64,000 bases of DNA from Adiantum capillus-veneris (GCA_014529385.2 CM043945.1:92188112-92252111); one strand, 5' to 3'. Counted from the first letter of the stretch, positions 13,321-24,749 are shown. A program made the numbers and translations. The notes: generated from the letters alone by a model not told the origin.

Positions 13321-14469
13321 TCATATACAATGCTTCATAGTAGTGATTATAAATAATCTATTGATCTCAATTGTTATGCTTAGAATCTGCATCTTCGTTA
13401 CCAAATAGATTTCTAATTGTGTTAGGGGTATCTTGGCAGGCTTGCTTGAATTTATACTCATTTTCCATGCCAAACATATAATACATTCCTTGTGGAATAT
13501 CTTGTGAATAGATTGCACATAAGCTACTATTTTGCATTTAACAAGTTAAACACAAGAGGTGATAATAATGACCACATGCCAATGTATAGTATCCTCTATC
13601 CATCAAAATTCTTTTATCCATCAAAATGGACACTGAGAAGATGAAGATGCATCCGAATCAGAGGCAAGGACCAACTCTAGATGCAAGATGAGGTGACTAA
13701 TGTGTGTCCCTTGTACAGGTGGAGGATTCACTTGCTTTGTCAAATTCTGAATATCTTGGCTTAAGCAATGAATACTTTTCTCCATCCAGACCTGTGATGG
13801 TTGGGGTGTTTGTGTGGCTATATAAAGCCATATTATTTTTGCATCTTTCTCTTCCAATTGTTTTGTGTAAATATCTTTCTTCTTTTTTTAATGGAGGTTG
13901 GCCCATTCAACTATCAATGCCAGCTCATCCTTGGTGAAAGTGTGACAAGCTCTCCCTGATATCATGGGTGGAAATGGTTGTCTTCTTCAACAAAAAGCCT
14001 ATTGATCGTTGTTGCACAAAATGTACATACAAAATTTTTGCAAGATATATGCAGAATCAACATTGTGCAATGGATGGCCATAAACTTTCAAGTAGATCCT
14101 CTCAGTGTTATCTTTGATCGCTTCATGAAGTCACTTTAATACCTTCCATTGTCCTTTCTTTATCTGTGTATCCTCGCATGGCCATATTGTTTTAATCATA
14201 TCCTTGGTCACTTCTTTATTGATATATTTTCATTGTATGTGGTTTGGATTTGCCCATTTTGATAGTCGTCAAGCAGTGTGCATCGTGTGTTGTGTCAATA
14301 TACCGTGTGCTAGAGATTTCATGCGCTGAAATGCGTTAACATATCCACTTTTTTTGTTGATCATCTGGACTGGTTGGGTATCACAAACTTGTTCTCCATC
14401 GGCCATAGTATCTTAGAACTGCAATGGACAAATAGACAAATATCCAATGTCTTTGACAAAAATATATTC

Positions 14470-14700
14470 TCACAATTCAACAGTCTCAAAGATACCACAA
14501 TTCAATAGTCTCATCCACTACAAAGCATGTTGTATCTTGGTTCAATCAAATCACAAGTGATGCAAAAAACAAAATCAGAACTGATTGAACCAATTGAACC
14601 ACAAGACAAATGACTAAAGATAATTGATCCAATTGAACCACAAGACAATTGATTAGAGACATATAGATTCAAATATACTTCAAATGGCTCAATGAGGTGA
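14470..14700. repeat. short imperfect tandem repeats in kinase-RING copy 1
   Basis: Units built around CCAATTGAACCACAAGACAA recur at about 14597 and 14631, preceded by two CACAATTCAA-AGTCTC units near 14472-14512. Copy 2 has no such block at the matching place (near 34560), so these arose after the copies separated or belong to sequence lost from copy 2. Confidence 0.6.
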
Positions 14701-14912
14701 ACCACCCTAAACCCAGATAATAGACTTCAATGCAAATAAAATAACCAGACGACAAGACAAATGTATAGTACAAAAATTTTCAAGCCAGGTAAAAACCTCG
14801 ATTGTGCAAGTTCAACAAGCAGTCGTTGGACAAGATTAGGGTCTATCTTTAAACGCTCTTTGAAAAAGATCAAAACATCTGATGTGTTTCTTCTAGCTTT
14901 CCTCTCTCTTAA

Positions 14913-16251
14913 CACTAGGTTGGTAATGGGACACTTTTATGTCTTGGGACACTTTTATGTCCTGTTAAGTGACCATTTTCCTTGAATTATGTCAAGAGTT
15001 TCAAAATGGATTTTGAGGTGCTATCTGTCTAGAAAGTTGTCTCATGAGCTGAAAAAAACTCGACACTTTTTTGGAATATCAATTCCATCTTTAACCTTGT
15101 CCTTGCACAACATTTCACAACCTAAACCATGTGAAAAAACGGGTCTTGTTTTTGGCTTTTTTCAACTTTTTGCAACTATACCACTCTAGAATTCATGTTT
15201 GTGAGGTCTATAATGCTAGAGAACTATCTTTAGTAGTCCTCAACATGTCCTGATGCTTCTAGGGAGAAATAAATGTTAAAGTCGTAAGTTATGACCAAAT
15301 TATAAAAATTGTCAAATCCTGTTTTTTAGCCAATTTTAGCTCTTCTATGATTTTTTTGGTGGCTTTCATGATATCCAAATGCAGTTTTGATTTTCTATGT
15401 CGCATATTGTAACATAAAGCTAATATTCCTTGCGTTTTGGGGCACCTAATACCCTATTTTGCATAGTAGACAACGATGGTTGATTTTTCCAATTATAGAA
15501 GAAAACTAAACATTCTAGTATATCAAGTATAGCTTTTTCAATATTGTTAGTTTCTTGTGACAACTACATGCATTTTGTAGTTAGTAACCATATCTAGTCA
15601 TAAGGATCAAATTTGGCTAGATACTGAATACTTTCTATGGGATTCTACAACTCATAATGTTGAACCCAGTTTTTTCATGTTTGCTGTATTTAGCACTTCA
15701 TCTTTTTCCCCAAGATTCCCCTTGGTAAGAGATGTATTATTCTTTTGACATGCTCCATGGCTCCTTATGAACCTGAAGGACAATACGGAACTAAGAAAAC
15801 ATGCATATATTATTTGTATTGAGTGTGGCTATAGAAACTTTGATGACAGGTCTGCAGAATGGTAAAAATTCAACTTTTTTGTACCTATTTCTTTTGGCAA
15901 AACAAAAAATAGTGAGTGAGAATCAATCATATGTTCTGATCACCAACCCATTGAAGTTAACTAGGGAATTTATCTCAAGCCCTACAAAAATCCCTAATCT
16001 TATTTTTATGCAACAAAATGTAAGAAATCACTGTTTTGATGAAAATGTACTAGTCCATCAACTTTGGAGGCTTGGTGTGACCAAAAGATGAGAAATTTTA
16101 CAAGTTTCTTATTTTTTCCATGTGTAGTAGGCCTTGAACTATAACCTCATGAAAGGATTTTACAAAATGAGTGGATCTACTATGGTTTTGGAGGTTTTTT
16201 TCAAAACCCTGAAAGGACACTTTTATGTCCTGTTAGGTTACCAACCTAGTG
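14913..16251. mobile_element. 1.34-kb terminal-inverted-repeat element flanked by TTAA
   Basis: The ends are CACTAGGTTGGTAA at 14913-14926 and its inverted match at 16238-16251. TTAA flanks both sides (14909-14912 and 16252-16255). Subterminal GGACACTTTTATGTCC-type repeats occur twice at the left end and once at the right. The interior is AT-rich and shows no transposase; a 96-codon frame at 15801-16091 has no recognisable domain. Removing the element plus one TTAA joins the flanking kinase reading frame in phase, so the host site was coding before insertion. The CACTA-like end suggests En/Spm, but a TTAA duplication is the piggyBac signature; the superfamily is unresolved. Confidence 0.75.
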
Positions 16252-17984
16252 TTAACTTTATCTAGCATTCTACTTTTATCTGAATATCCCTCATGGCATC
16301 TTGATCGGGATGGTAACATACTTCTTCTGGGAAATAAACTTTCCTAACTACACCCAAAAATTCTATCATGTCAAAAAGAAACCATAATGCATAAATGTCG
16401 CTTGCTTTTGTGTACACATATGTGCACCATGGATCATATATGTTTGGAGCAATCCACGATTGCTTTGCAATCTCTCCTTCCCCTGCTGATTGTTCCTCCA
16501 AAACTGCAAAGTCCGATTGTCCTCTTGGATGCGAATAATTATTTGATACGGGCTTGGCTGGATTAAGCATTATGTCTTAATCAATGATCCCGACACGGGG
16601 TTTATTTGCACGAGTAAAGTCCAACCTTATGTTGAAAGGGTGAAGGTCATTGTGCACTATACGAGCTGAGTGAGTAGCCACAACAACATCAATAAAAGCG
16701 TGTAAAATTTTTGGCATCTGCTAAATCACTACTTTGATCCGTGCAGTCTCTATCTTTGGTAAGTGCTAATTTGCTGGTGACAGCAACCTCCATCCATGTT
16801 GTAGCATGTGCATGTGGCATCTAAACACTTCGTGGGCAAATGGCAAGCAGCACATCATGTCCCCCAAGGTACCCCCATTGTAATATAAAGAGCTTTAGTG
16901 GTAAAGCCAATGCATCTTACAATGAAGGGGTGAAGTTTTGCATTCCTTCCTCTATCTAAAAGTTATCAAGTTTTGCCTCACTCCCTCCCTTGTAGCATTT
17001 TTCCACATATGTGATGTGCTTTGGAAAGAAAGAGATGCCTTTGATGGTGTATAATGTGCACACACCAAAAGAGCATGCTCCAACCCGTGTATCTTCCATC
17101 AGCTCCTCGTGGGGAATGCCAATCAGATGAGCGCACTTGGCATTCAATGTTGTGTGCATGATTGTGCCGGTGCTATTGGCAAGAAAGCAATCAAAGGACA
17201 ACTTTTGTATTCAAACAGGCAAAACAGCTAGTTTATTTGAATTCAAATTTTCCCCCCAAAATGAAATTTAAAATCTAGCGAACAAAACCATATCATGTAA
17301 CATATCTTTGGAAAGAGCTCGGTGTGTATAGTACAGATCTATAATCTCCGCTCAAATCGAAGATCGTATGTAGGAGTTATGGAAGGCCAAAAATCATAAA
17401 GTTATCCACCCCCTTTTTTTGGGAAAAAAGTGCATCCTTTGAACACTCTTACACACCCACCATTCTTGCACACATGGCGTACACCTATTTGTCAAAATGT
17501 TAATCACCTCCATAATCTCATGGAAAATAAAGAGGCCCTCCTAGACCCCATCCTCTTCCTAATGGCACATCTTGGGCCATCTTCAATCTCTTGGATAAGG
17601 AAGCTTGGTTCTGAGCTTTCACCCGCTTCATCTTGACCTTCTCTTCCTCCCATAATTTGTCCCAAAGCTCTAATTTTTCCATATAGTAGGTGGGAGGGAT
17701 ATCTTCTTTTAAATCTCTGAAACAAACTTTCATATTGCCCAACACTGTCCTAACCTTGTGGTGGGGGTCAAATTCTTGGATCCCTGTTGGAATCACTAAC
17801 TCATATTGGCCTTCACCTCGCAACCTACGCTCTGTGTTCTAGTGAGGTCTTTAATGAAGACATCACTTTCACTAATTTGTTGTATTCAACCATCTGCACA
17901 TGATGATATTGTCAAATTACATTCTTTTCGAATGGCACGCATAATAATTTTCTTTTGATCTGGCGTCATTTTTGCACTGGACAT

Positions 17985-19185
17985 TAAAAAACAACATATC
18001 AAATACAATTTCATGGGTGCACATTGCACTAATACTCTTACACTAGTTCAGACAAACCATAACAATGACTTGAAGACTTTAAAAAATGTGCACAATTATA
18101 TTGATATACATTGGAAACCATGTTCACTTTAAAATGCTATGTTTACTAGTGTAAAATGCAGAGTAAATAAGTAACTTTTGAAAACTTCATATAGATCAAA
18201 CAATACATGTTAAAAACCTAAAACATTTCAACATTTGTCTGGAAACATTCCATTATGTTGTGAATATTACTTATATTTTGCATGTTGCACTCTCTCACTA
18301 GTTCAAACAAACCATACCCTGACTTGTGCAAAAAATTGTGCAGGATTATACTCATTCAGGTTGATAATCATTTTGACTTTAAAATGCTATGTTTACTTGT
18401 GTAAAATGTAATAAAAATAAGTAACTCCTAAGAAAATTATCCAAATCTAATAGCTAAAAACCCAAACCAATTCAAAATATTTCGATAGAACATAAGACGT
18501 GAATTTATATTTCACACGTTATCACAATTTACTTCAAAAAAAAAAATCAATAGAAGATACATGCAGCGTGATGTACATATTACCAATTTCATTTTAGCTC
18601 ATTTTAAAACATTGAAAGTATAAAAACCATTCATAAATTGCAAAGAATGTCTTGCTCTTAAAAGATAAAAATGAATATTTTACATGCAAATTGTGTGCAT
18701 ATACTTTTTTTAAATTGAAAGTATATTATCTATTTGTAGACATAGAGAAATAGCATAGTGTAAATATTACTTATGTAAATGTAGCATTTGAAATAGCAAC
18801 AATGGTTGATGAAAAAATCATTCTTTTGAATATGATTAGCTAGTATATGTTTCCATAAGAACACTTTAAAAAAAAAAATTTGACCAATTTAAACATTTGT
18901 ATATAAAATACTCTTCACGGCCAAGTATTTCATATACTTAATACTTAGAAAAAAGAACTGCAGATGTACATACAAATTATATGGCGTTTATATGGCCGGT
19001 TAATGACATGAACACCATATTTATGCAAAAATAGATGCTTCTAACAAATGACACTAAATTAGCCGCATTACCGATCGAGTGCCGCCCGAATCTAAAGAGC
19101 AATAATGGCTTGAAAACGAGCATCATATAGCCACATTACTGATTGATGCCCATATGTTTTTTTGGAAAGGGGAAGGCAAGTTGAC
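17985..19185. other. AT-rich upstream region of kinase-RING copy 1
   Basis: No gene is visible. Two imperfect copies of a segment containing TTTAAAATGCTATGTTTACT lie near 18130 and 18380, about 250 bp apart. The region corresponds in position to 32960-33690 in copy 2, which also holds tandem repeats. Confidence 0.5.
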
Positions 19186-19522
19186 TCACCATAAGGATAC
19201 TAGAATTGCCGCATTACCAACGTAGTACCTACACAGTGAGCCAGTACTTACCACAAGGACACCATATTTCCTGTGTGACCGAGATGATGCTCCGGTGGTA
19301 AGCTCTGTTTCGTAGAATAGCTTACACACACACTCACATTGTGTGGTAAGGTACCTTATGACTGCCGTGCAATACGACAAAAGGCATGCTACCACAAAAC
19401 ACGTGCACACACACACCTAGGTTGTCTGGTCAGGTACTCCGCTTCTGTCGCGCACTGCGACGTAGAGCACTCTCACACACGACCCCCTCTCTCCTCTTGA
19501 CGTACCTGCGAAGGAGGTCATT

Positions 19523-19524
<2 letters not shown>
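19186..19524 (-). promoter_or_regulatory. conserved hairpin-rich subterminal segment, copy 1
   Basis: This noncoding segment is conserved with 32716-32960 (inverted), although the neighbouring AT-rich DNA is not. It includes the palindrome TAAGGTACCTTA (19347-19358) and TTTGTGGTAGCAT-type motifs. Lying between the element end and the kinase-RING start, it could be a promoter or a transposase-binding subterminal region; this is inference from conservation and position. Confidence 0.5.

Positions 19525-19618
<94 letters not shown>
19525..19618. repeat. (CT)n microsatellite at border of hAT copy 1 and gypsy
   Basis: A pure CT run of about 94 bp. Gypsy homology (minus strand) starts within about 10 bp on its right side, and hAT-element homology starts directly on its left. 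In copy 2 the matching place has a GA run (32663-32715). Confidence 0.97.
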
Positions 19619-19621
<3 letters not shown>

Positions 19622-19879
19622 CTCACTCTCGCAAGCATGTCTTCTCTTCAGTCCATTTCATTCTACCAAGTAGAGTGACAAATTCTACTTGGTGTTTGAG
19701 AGACGTCATCATCACAAACATGATTCTAAGAATGCAGACTACTTAAATTTGTGCAGAATAAAAAGATAGCTAGTCTTATAAGACAAAAGCATTGGTCATC
19801 TAAAAGAAATTTGTACATTTTCTTACTCTAATGTAGCATTGTAAGCACTGACAAGGTTCATACTATCCTGAAGCTGTTT

Positions 19880-20102
19880 CCTTGCATCGATCTAGCGTCT
19901 TCAAAAGGATAATTTTTTAACTTAATAAGATACCATGAGATAATCTTACCATGTCGTAGGACCTTTTCTTCATGCCGAAGGATAGCCTCGGGTTGTAGCA
20001 CCTCTTCTTGGTCTTCAATTTCGGAAGGGTCTTCAAAATTGGTTCACTTGGTGGCTCTCCTTTGTAGGGATTAAGTAGGCTCACATGAAAAGCATTGTGT
20101 AT
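19880..20102 (-). pseudogene. gypsy Pol C-terminus, distal to copia insertion
   Basis: The peptide reads HVSLLNPYKGEPPSEPILKT, then a Tyr/Arg-rich chromodomain-like tail with a stop (FILKTL...KKRCYNPRL). It matches VSLLKPYKGEPPKEPI in the inverted copy near 29840-29880. It continues the frame that ends at 25284 on the other side of the copia element. Confidence 0.8.
20098..20102. repeat. target-site duplication TGTAT (left)
   Basis: Identical to 25279-25283 on the other side of the copia element. Confidence 0.9.
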
Positions 20103-20329
20103 TGTTGGAATTAGGGTTGCAGAGAAACACACACAGCTTGGAGAAGACGAAGGGAGCTCAAGGCACACAATAGAGAGTGTGTTACTTAGTGTGCAATGGA
20201 AAGATAGATAGCCCTAGAGTGATGGGCGTATATACAATGCACGGGGAAAAAAACCTCCTAAAGAGGGAAAAAATACCCCGGCGGTCCTAGTGTGTTCACA
20301 CACATCACTACCACATGTATATGGTAACA
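20103..20329 (-). repeat. 3' LTR of copia element
   Basis: Read on the minus strand it starts TGTTACCATATACATG and ends ATTCCAACA. It is identical by eye to the LTR at 25052-25278, and about as similar to the older LTR at 3532-3757 as expected for one family. Confidence 0.95.
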
Positions 20330-20341
20330 AATCCCCCCTGG
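20330..20341 (-). other. polypurine tract of copia element
   Basis: CCAGGGGGGATT on the minus strand directly precedes the 3' LTR. Confidence 0.85.
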
Positions 20342-20404
20342 AGTGATGCGGTGAATGAGAGCTGGCACATGAGTAAAGGGAAGTGCCATGCCCTGAGGAC
20401 AGGA

Positions 20405-23400
20405 TCAGTCCACAAAGGGGAGTAAGCCCAAAGCTTTGCGGAAAGCTTCAAGCTTCTCACGAGACAATGCCTTTGTGAAAAGATCTGCAAGGTTGTCCTG
20501 TGTTGGCACATAAGCCAAGATGATCTCTCCTGCTGAGAGCCTCTCCCTGACATAGTGGTAATGCACCTCAATGTGCTTTGTGCGAGCATGAAAAATTGGG
20601 TTCCTCGCAACTGCCAATGCGCTCTGACTGTCAGTGTAGATAGTGTTGGCAGTGTCCTGTCCAACACCCAAGTCAGCCATAAGGCGTCTGAGCCATACAC
20701 ACTCAACCGTAGCTGTGAAGACTGCCCTGTACTCAGCCTCACAACTCGAAGTGGCCACAGTAGGTTGCTTCTTGCTCAACCATGATATACATGAACTGCC
20801 AAGCATGAAACAAAAACCACTTGTGGACACTCGCGTGTCAAAACAACGAGCCCAATCTGAGTCCGAAAAAGCATGTAAGTCTGGCGGCAATGATCCCCCC
20901 TTGGGATAAAACAAGCCAAGATGTAAAGTGCCACTAAGGTAGCGGAAAATCCTCTTGACAGCCTGCCAATGCTTAGACCCTGGGCTATGCATAAATCTGC
21001 TGACCTGCGAGACTGCAAACTGAATATCTGGCCTCGTGTTGCATACATAAATGAGGCAGCCAACAGCAGTTTGGTAAAGAGTGACATCAGCAGGATCGCC
21101 AGCATCATGTAGACTCAACTTCAAACCTATTTCCATGGGAGTGGCAATAGGTTTGCAATCCTCAAGTCCAAACTTACATAGCAATGTCTCTATGTAACTT
21201 TTCTGACACAAGGCAATACCACCATCACACTGCTTAAACTGTATACCCAAGTAATGATGCAACAGCCCCAAATCTTTCATCTTGAAAGTAGCATTCAAAT
21301 CAGCCTTAAATTCAGCAATATGTCTCTCATTTGGTCCAGTGATCAGCAAATCATCAACATAAAGAACCGCAATGAGAAATACATCATCCTCACGCTTTAC
21401 ATACAATGTGCTTTCTGTTGGACTGTTACGAAAGCCTCGTTTAACCAAATGAGTGTCAGCTTTCTCATACCAAGCACGAGGAGATTGCTTCAACCCATAC
21501 AAAGCCTTCTTACATTTGCACACTTTGTCCTCTTGTCCTTTTATGACAAAACCGCGAGGCTGCGTTACATAAACTTCCTCAAATATGTCACCATTCAAGA
21601 AAGCAGTAACAATGTCTGATTGATGTACATCCCAACCAAAATGAGCTGCCAATGCACATAGAAAACGCACAGTAGTCATACGACAAGTGGGAGAAAAAGT
21701 CTCTTCATAATCTATGCCTTTTTGTTGTGCATAACCCTTTGCAACAAGTCGAGCCTTATGGCGATCGATCTCACCATCCGGCTTGCGTTTCAACTTGTAA
21801 ACCCACTTCGTACCAATGGCCTTTTTGCCAGGAGGCAAATCACATAAAGTCCATGTGTCATTCTCTATAAGTGCATCATATTCTGATTTCATGGCAACAA
21901 TCCAATTTTCTGAATTCTGTGCTTCATCAAAAGACAGAGGCTCCTCAACATCATGTAAACTAGACACAACCAAAGCATAACAATCTGATGCATAAGATGC
22001 ATGGCGAGAGCCTGAACGAGTACGACTAGATAAAGGTGCATGCAATTTACTGTCACGCAAAGTGTGCACCAGCCATTTGGGCATACCTCTAGCCTGCTCA
22101 TTTTCAGCCCTTTCCTCATCAAGTACATCATGTACATCTGCATCAGTAATAGGCTGTTCTAAAACATTTTCAGAAACCCCCATAGGCTGTACATTTGCCT
22201 CATTGGAACTTACATTCGTATTTCCACCACTGAAAAGAGGCAACAAAGTGTCATAAATGTCCTGTGAGCTTACATTACTGTCTCTAGTACATGACAGCAA
22301 GGGTTGAACAGAATCTTCCACAAACACTACATCCCGTGAAACCAGAATACGTTTTGTTTGCGGATGATACAACCTGTAACCTTTGCTTTCAGCACTATAA
22401 CCAACAAAAATACATTTGACAGCCTTATCATCCAATTTTTTGCGCTGCACTTGTGGCACCAAAGCATATGCCAAACAGCCAAAAACACGCATGTGCTCAA
22501 TAGAAGGTTTTCTATCATGCCATGCTTCATATGGAGTAATAGACTGCAAAGCTTTCGTAGGACACCTGTTAAGTACATAAGTGGCACACATGATGGCCTC
22601 AAGCCAAAAAGAATGCGGCAAAGCTTGACTTTTGACCATACATCGTGCCATTTCCGTTAGTGACCTGTTTTTCCTCTCAGCAACACCATTTTGCTGAGGT
22701 GTATAAGGCACTATACATTGGTGTTTTATCCCACGACTAGCCAGAAATGCATTAAATTCATGAGACATATACTCCCCCCCTCGATCGGAATGGAGGGTGC
22801 CCATAGTACATTTTGAGACATTTTCAGCCATAGCCAAAAATTGTTTGAAGCACATAAAAACTTCGGACTTCGCTTTAAGTGGAAATACCCACGCATGCCT
22901 GGAGTAATCATCAATGAAAGTCACGAAGTACAGGTAATTGCCCAAGGACGAAGTTTTCATGGGCCCACAAACATCACTATGCACAAGCTGCAACCTGCAT
23001 GTGGCCCTAACTGAACCATCCTTTGGAAACTTAGAACGCTGCATTTTACCCAGAATACAGCCTTCACAAACATGTTTGATAGGTGCTTCAAGAGGCGGCA
23101 AAGAAGCAACCATATCAGATTTCTGCAAACGCAGCAAACTGGCAAAATTCAGATGACCAAAACGTGCATGCCAAAGTTTTGCATCTGAAATAGCCCTTGA
23201 ATCTGCAACAGCATTTGCAAAATTTTGTCCACACTTGTCATACAAAGTGAGCTTATACAGCCCACGGCACAAAAGCCCAGATGCAACAATTTCATCACCA
23301 AAACTGAGATCATGAACTGTACATCTGTCATCCACAAATTTGACTACAAGTCCAAGTCTAGCAAGTGCGGATACAGACAAGAGATTCTTCTTGATCCCAG

Positions 23401-24076
23401 GTACATAAAGTGCATCAACAAGTGTGAAGGAACTGCCATTAGCAGCAGTGAGCACAATCTTTCCAACTCCCTGAACTGGATAAGAGGCGTTGTTGGCACA
23501 AGTGACTGAATTCCCATGAGGGACAGACTCGAGAGAGGTAAACAATTCACGATGTGAGGTAATGTGCTTTGTAGCACCACTGTCGAAATACCACACATGT
23601 GAATCTGCAGCAACTGACAAGCATGCATCATGGACAGCAGGATTATAAGTGCACTCTGCGCTAAAAGCCCATTCTGCATCAACATCAGCATCACAATCTC
23701 CTTTCACAGAAGACTCAACAATGGCTGCATTTGTAGTGGACCCAGCATTTGCAGTGGAACCACCCTCTTTCTTCTTAGCCTCTTTGGCCTTCAACTTAGG
23801 ACACGACTTGATCAAGTGATCATTGGCTTTACAATAATGGCAACGCATCTTCTTTTTGCCCTTATCACCAAAATTGCCAGACGAAGTGCTGCCAGCAGAA
23901 GCATTAGGAACAGAATTTTTGCCACTCGTAGCAGAACCATAAGAAGTGGCTGCATTACTGTTACCACCCTTTCTTTGAGAAGCAATAAGCCTGTTCAACT
24001 GCACGCTGCCTAGTCCTGTTTTTTCTAGAAAGTGACTCTTGCAACAGCAATGTGCATAATGCATCAAACTTGACAA
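20405..24076 (-). CDS. copia Gag(C-term)-protease-integrase-RT-RNase H polyprotein
   Basis: This is an open frame of 1223 codons. In order it has the gag zinc knuckle CHYCKANDHLIKSC (residues 79-92), the protease motif WYFDSGATKH with catalytic Asp near residue 165, and integrase with HARFGHLNF, CEGCILG, then HSDVCGPM, HSDRGGEY and GVAERKNRS as the D,D,E positions. RT follows with QKGIDYEETFSPTCR and the YVDDLLI catalytic loop. RNase H includes DSDWARCFDTRVSTSGF and ends near TKALSREKL. All key residues I could check are present. The true Gag start lies upstream in another frame (see 23961-24749), so the first ~25 residues here are not native. It would drive reverse transcription and integration in virus-like particles. 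Confidence 0.94.
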   Translation of the reverse strand: MSSLMHYAHCCCKSHFLEKTGLGSVQLNRLIASQRKGGNSNAATSYGSATSGKNSVPNASAGSTSSGNFGDKGKKKMRCHYCKANDHLIKSCPKLKAKEAKKKEGGSTANAGSTTNAAIVESSVKGDCDADVDAEWAFSAECTYNPAVHDACLSVAADSHVWYFDSGATKHITSHRELFTSLESVPHGNSVTCANNASYPVQGVGKIVLTAANGSSFTLVDALYVPGIKKNLLSVSALARLGLVVKFVDDRCTVHDLSFGDEIVASGLLCRGLYKLTLYDKCGQNFANAVADSRAISDAKLWHARFGHLNFASLLRLQKSDMVASLPPLEAPIKHVCEGCILGKMQRSKFPKDGSVRATCRLQLVHSDVCGPMKTSSLGNYLYFVTFIDDYSRHAWVFPLKAKSEVFMCFKQFLAMAENVSKCTMGTLHSDRGGEYMSHEFNAFLASRGIKHQCIVPYTPQQNGVAERKNRSLTEMARCMVKSQALPHSFWLEAIMCATYVLNRCPTKALQSITPYEAWHDRKPSIEHMRVFGCLAYALVPQVQRKKLDDKAVKCIFVGYSAESKGYRLYHPQTKRILVSRDVVFVEDSVQPLLSCTRDSNVSSQDIYDTLLPLFSGGNTNVSSNEANVQPMGVSENVLEQPITDADVHDVLDEERAENEQARGMPKWLVHTLRDSKLHAPLSSRTRSGSRHASYASDCYALVVSSLHDVEEPLSFDEAQNSENWIVAMKSEYDALIENDTWTLCDLPPGKKAIGTKWVYKLKRKPDGEIDRHKARLVAKGYAQQKGIDYEETFSPTCRMTTVRFLCALAAHFGWDVHQSDIVTAFLNGDIFEEVYVTQPRGFVIKGQEDKVCKCKKALYGLKQSPRAWYEKADTHLVKRGFRNSPTESTLYVKREDDVFLIAVLYVDDLLITGPNERHIAEFKADLNATFKMKDLGLLHHYLGIQFKQCDGGIALCQKSYIETLLCKFGLEDCKPIATPMEIGLKLSLHDAGDPADVTLYQTAVGCLIYVCNTRPDIQFAVSQVSRFMHSPGSKHWQAVKRIFRYLSGTLHLGLFYPKGGSLPPDLHAFSDSDWARCFDTRVSTSGFCFMLGSSCISWLSKKQPTVATSSCEAEYRAVFTATVECVWLRRLMADLGVGQDTANTIYTDSQSALAVARNPIFHARTKHIEVHYHYVRERLSAGEIILAYVPTQDNLADLFTKALSREKLEAFRKALGLLPFVD

Positions 24077-24749
24077 CTTCAGGATTTCCTTGGGTCATCA
24101 GTCTCCAAGTACTAGCAAAAGTCTGGTAGGAATCTGGTAAGGCATCAAGAACAGTCTGCACAAGGGAACTGTCAAAAATGACTTCACCTGCAGAAATGAG
24201 TTGCTCATTGATATCCTTGACACTAGCAAGGAAAGTGTCCATATCATCTTCCTCATGCATAATCTTCGACTCTAGCTCTTTACGCAGCAAAGCAATTTTA
24301 GCCTCATTGCGGCTTGCATAAAGACCTGCTAGAATATCCCAAGCCTGTTTTGCAGATTTTGCTGAATGGATGTGAGGAATAATGGTGCGCTTCACAGACA
24401 ACGCAATCAATGCATGAGCCTGCACATCCTTAACATCCCAACGAGCTTGTTCTGCCGTAGGCAAAACAACTCTAACAGCTGCAATCCTTGCATCAAGACC
24501 TGCAACATCCTCAATATCGCCTACATCTTCAGAACCAGGACGTACATCAATGCCCTACACAATGTTCCAGACACCTTTTGACACAAGAACATGTTGCATC
24601 ATATAAGCCCACATAGGGTAGTTGTCCCCATCCAACCTGTCCTCAGCAGCAAACATCTTGAACACATCTGTGTTGTTGTTGTCAGCCAGGGTAAATGCTG
24701 CACCTGATGTGAAAACTCCCCGAAAATAGGAGAAATGGAGCGGGAACAA
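23961..24749 (-). pseudogene. copia Gag N-terminal region, frame-broken
   Basis: The segment at 24555-24749 begins MFPLHFSYFRG and runs through DNYPMWAYMMQHVLVSKGVW, the copia Gag start. It meets a TAG, then continues in frame through 24464-23961 (WDVKDVQAHALIALSVK, YASRNEAKIALLRKELESK, the UBN2-type Gag core). Near 24010 a single-base-type shift beside a T6 run moves it out of frame with the 1223-codon ORF. Restoring those two sites is not attempted here; the point is that decay is slight. Confidence 0.85.

Larger units (their letters stand above)
13360..17984 (-). pseudogene. kinase-RING passenger gene, copy 1, disrupted
   Basis: The likely start is ATG at 17984 (MSSAKMTPDQKK); copy 2 has a non-ATG codon there. 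The N-terminal region is at 17518-17984. A glycine-loop-like VGACSFGVC lies at 16956-17201. The catalytic loop HNDLHPFNI is at 16628-16654, followed by a VGIID-stop-D stretch matching the kinase metal-binding motif. SWIAPNIY (activation-loop end) and YTKASDIYALWFLFDMI (helix F) lie at 16262-16570. After the inserted element (14913-16251) the frame continues at 14727-14908, and a coiled region and a ruined RING remnant run to about 13360. Several stops make it a pseudogene. The kinase assignment rests on motif order; the substrate is unknown. Confidence 0.75.
11645..19625. mobile_element. hAT-type element with convergent kinase-RING gene, copy 1
   Basis: This segment holds a plus-strand hAT transposase remnant (11645-13320) facing a minus-strand kinase-RING remnant (about 13360-17984), then an AT-rich region and a conserved hairpin-rich segment ending in a CT tract. 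The same parts in the same relative order, but inverted, make up copy 2 at 32520-38830. Homology covers both genes and their flanks. Copy 1 lacks the BED zinc-finger 5' end of the transposase and the outer hairpin termini, and carries an inserted 1.34-kb element at 14913-16251. It is therefore a truncated, non-autonomous copy. Confidence 0.78.

Noticed and set aside
14913-16251. Assigning the inserted element firmly to CACTA (En/Spm)
   Set aside because: The end sequence fits but the flanking bases do not give a 3-bp direct duplication; TTAA fits better, so the superfamily is left open.
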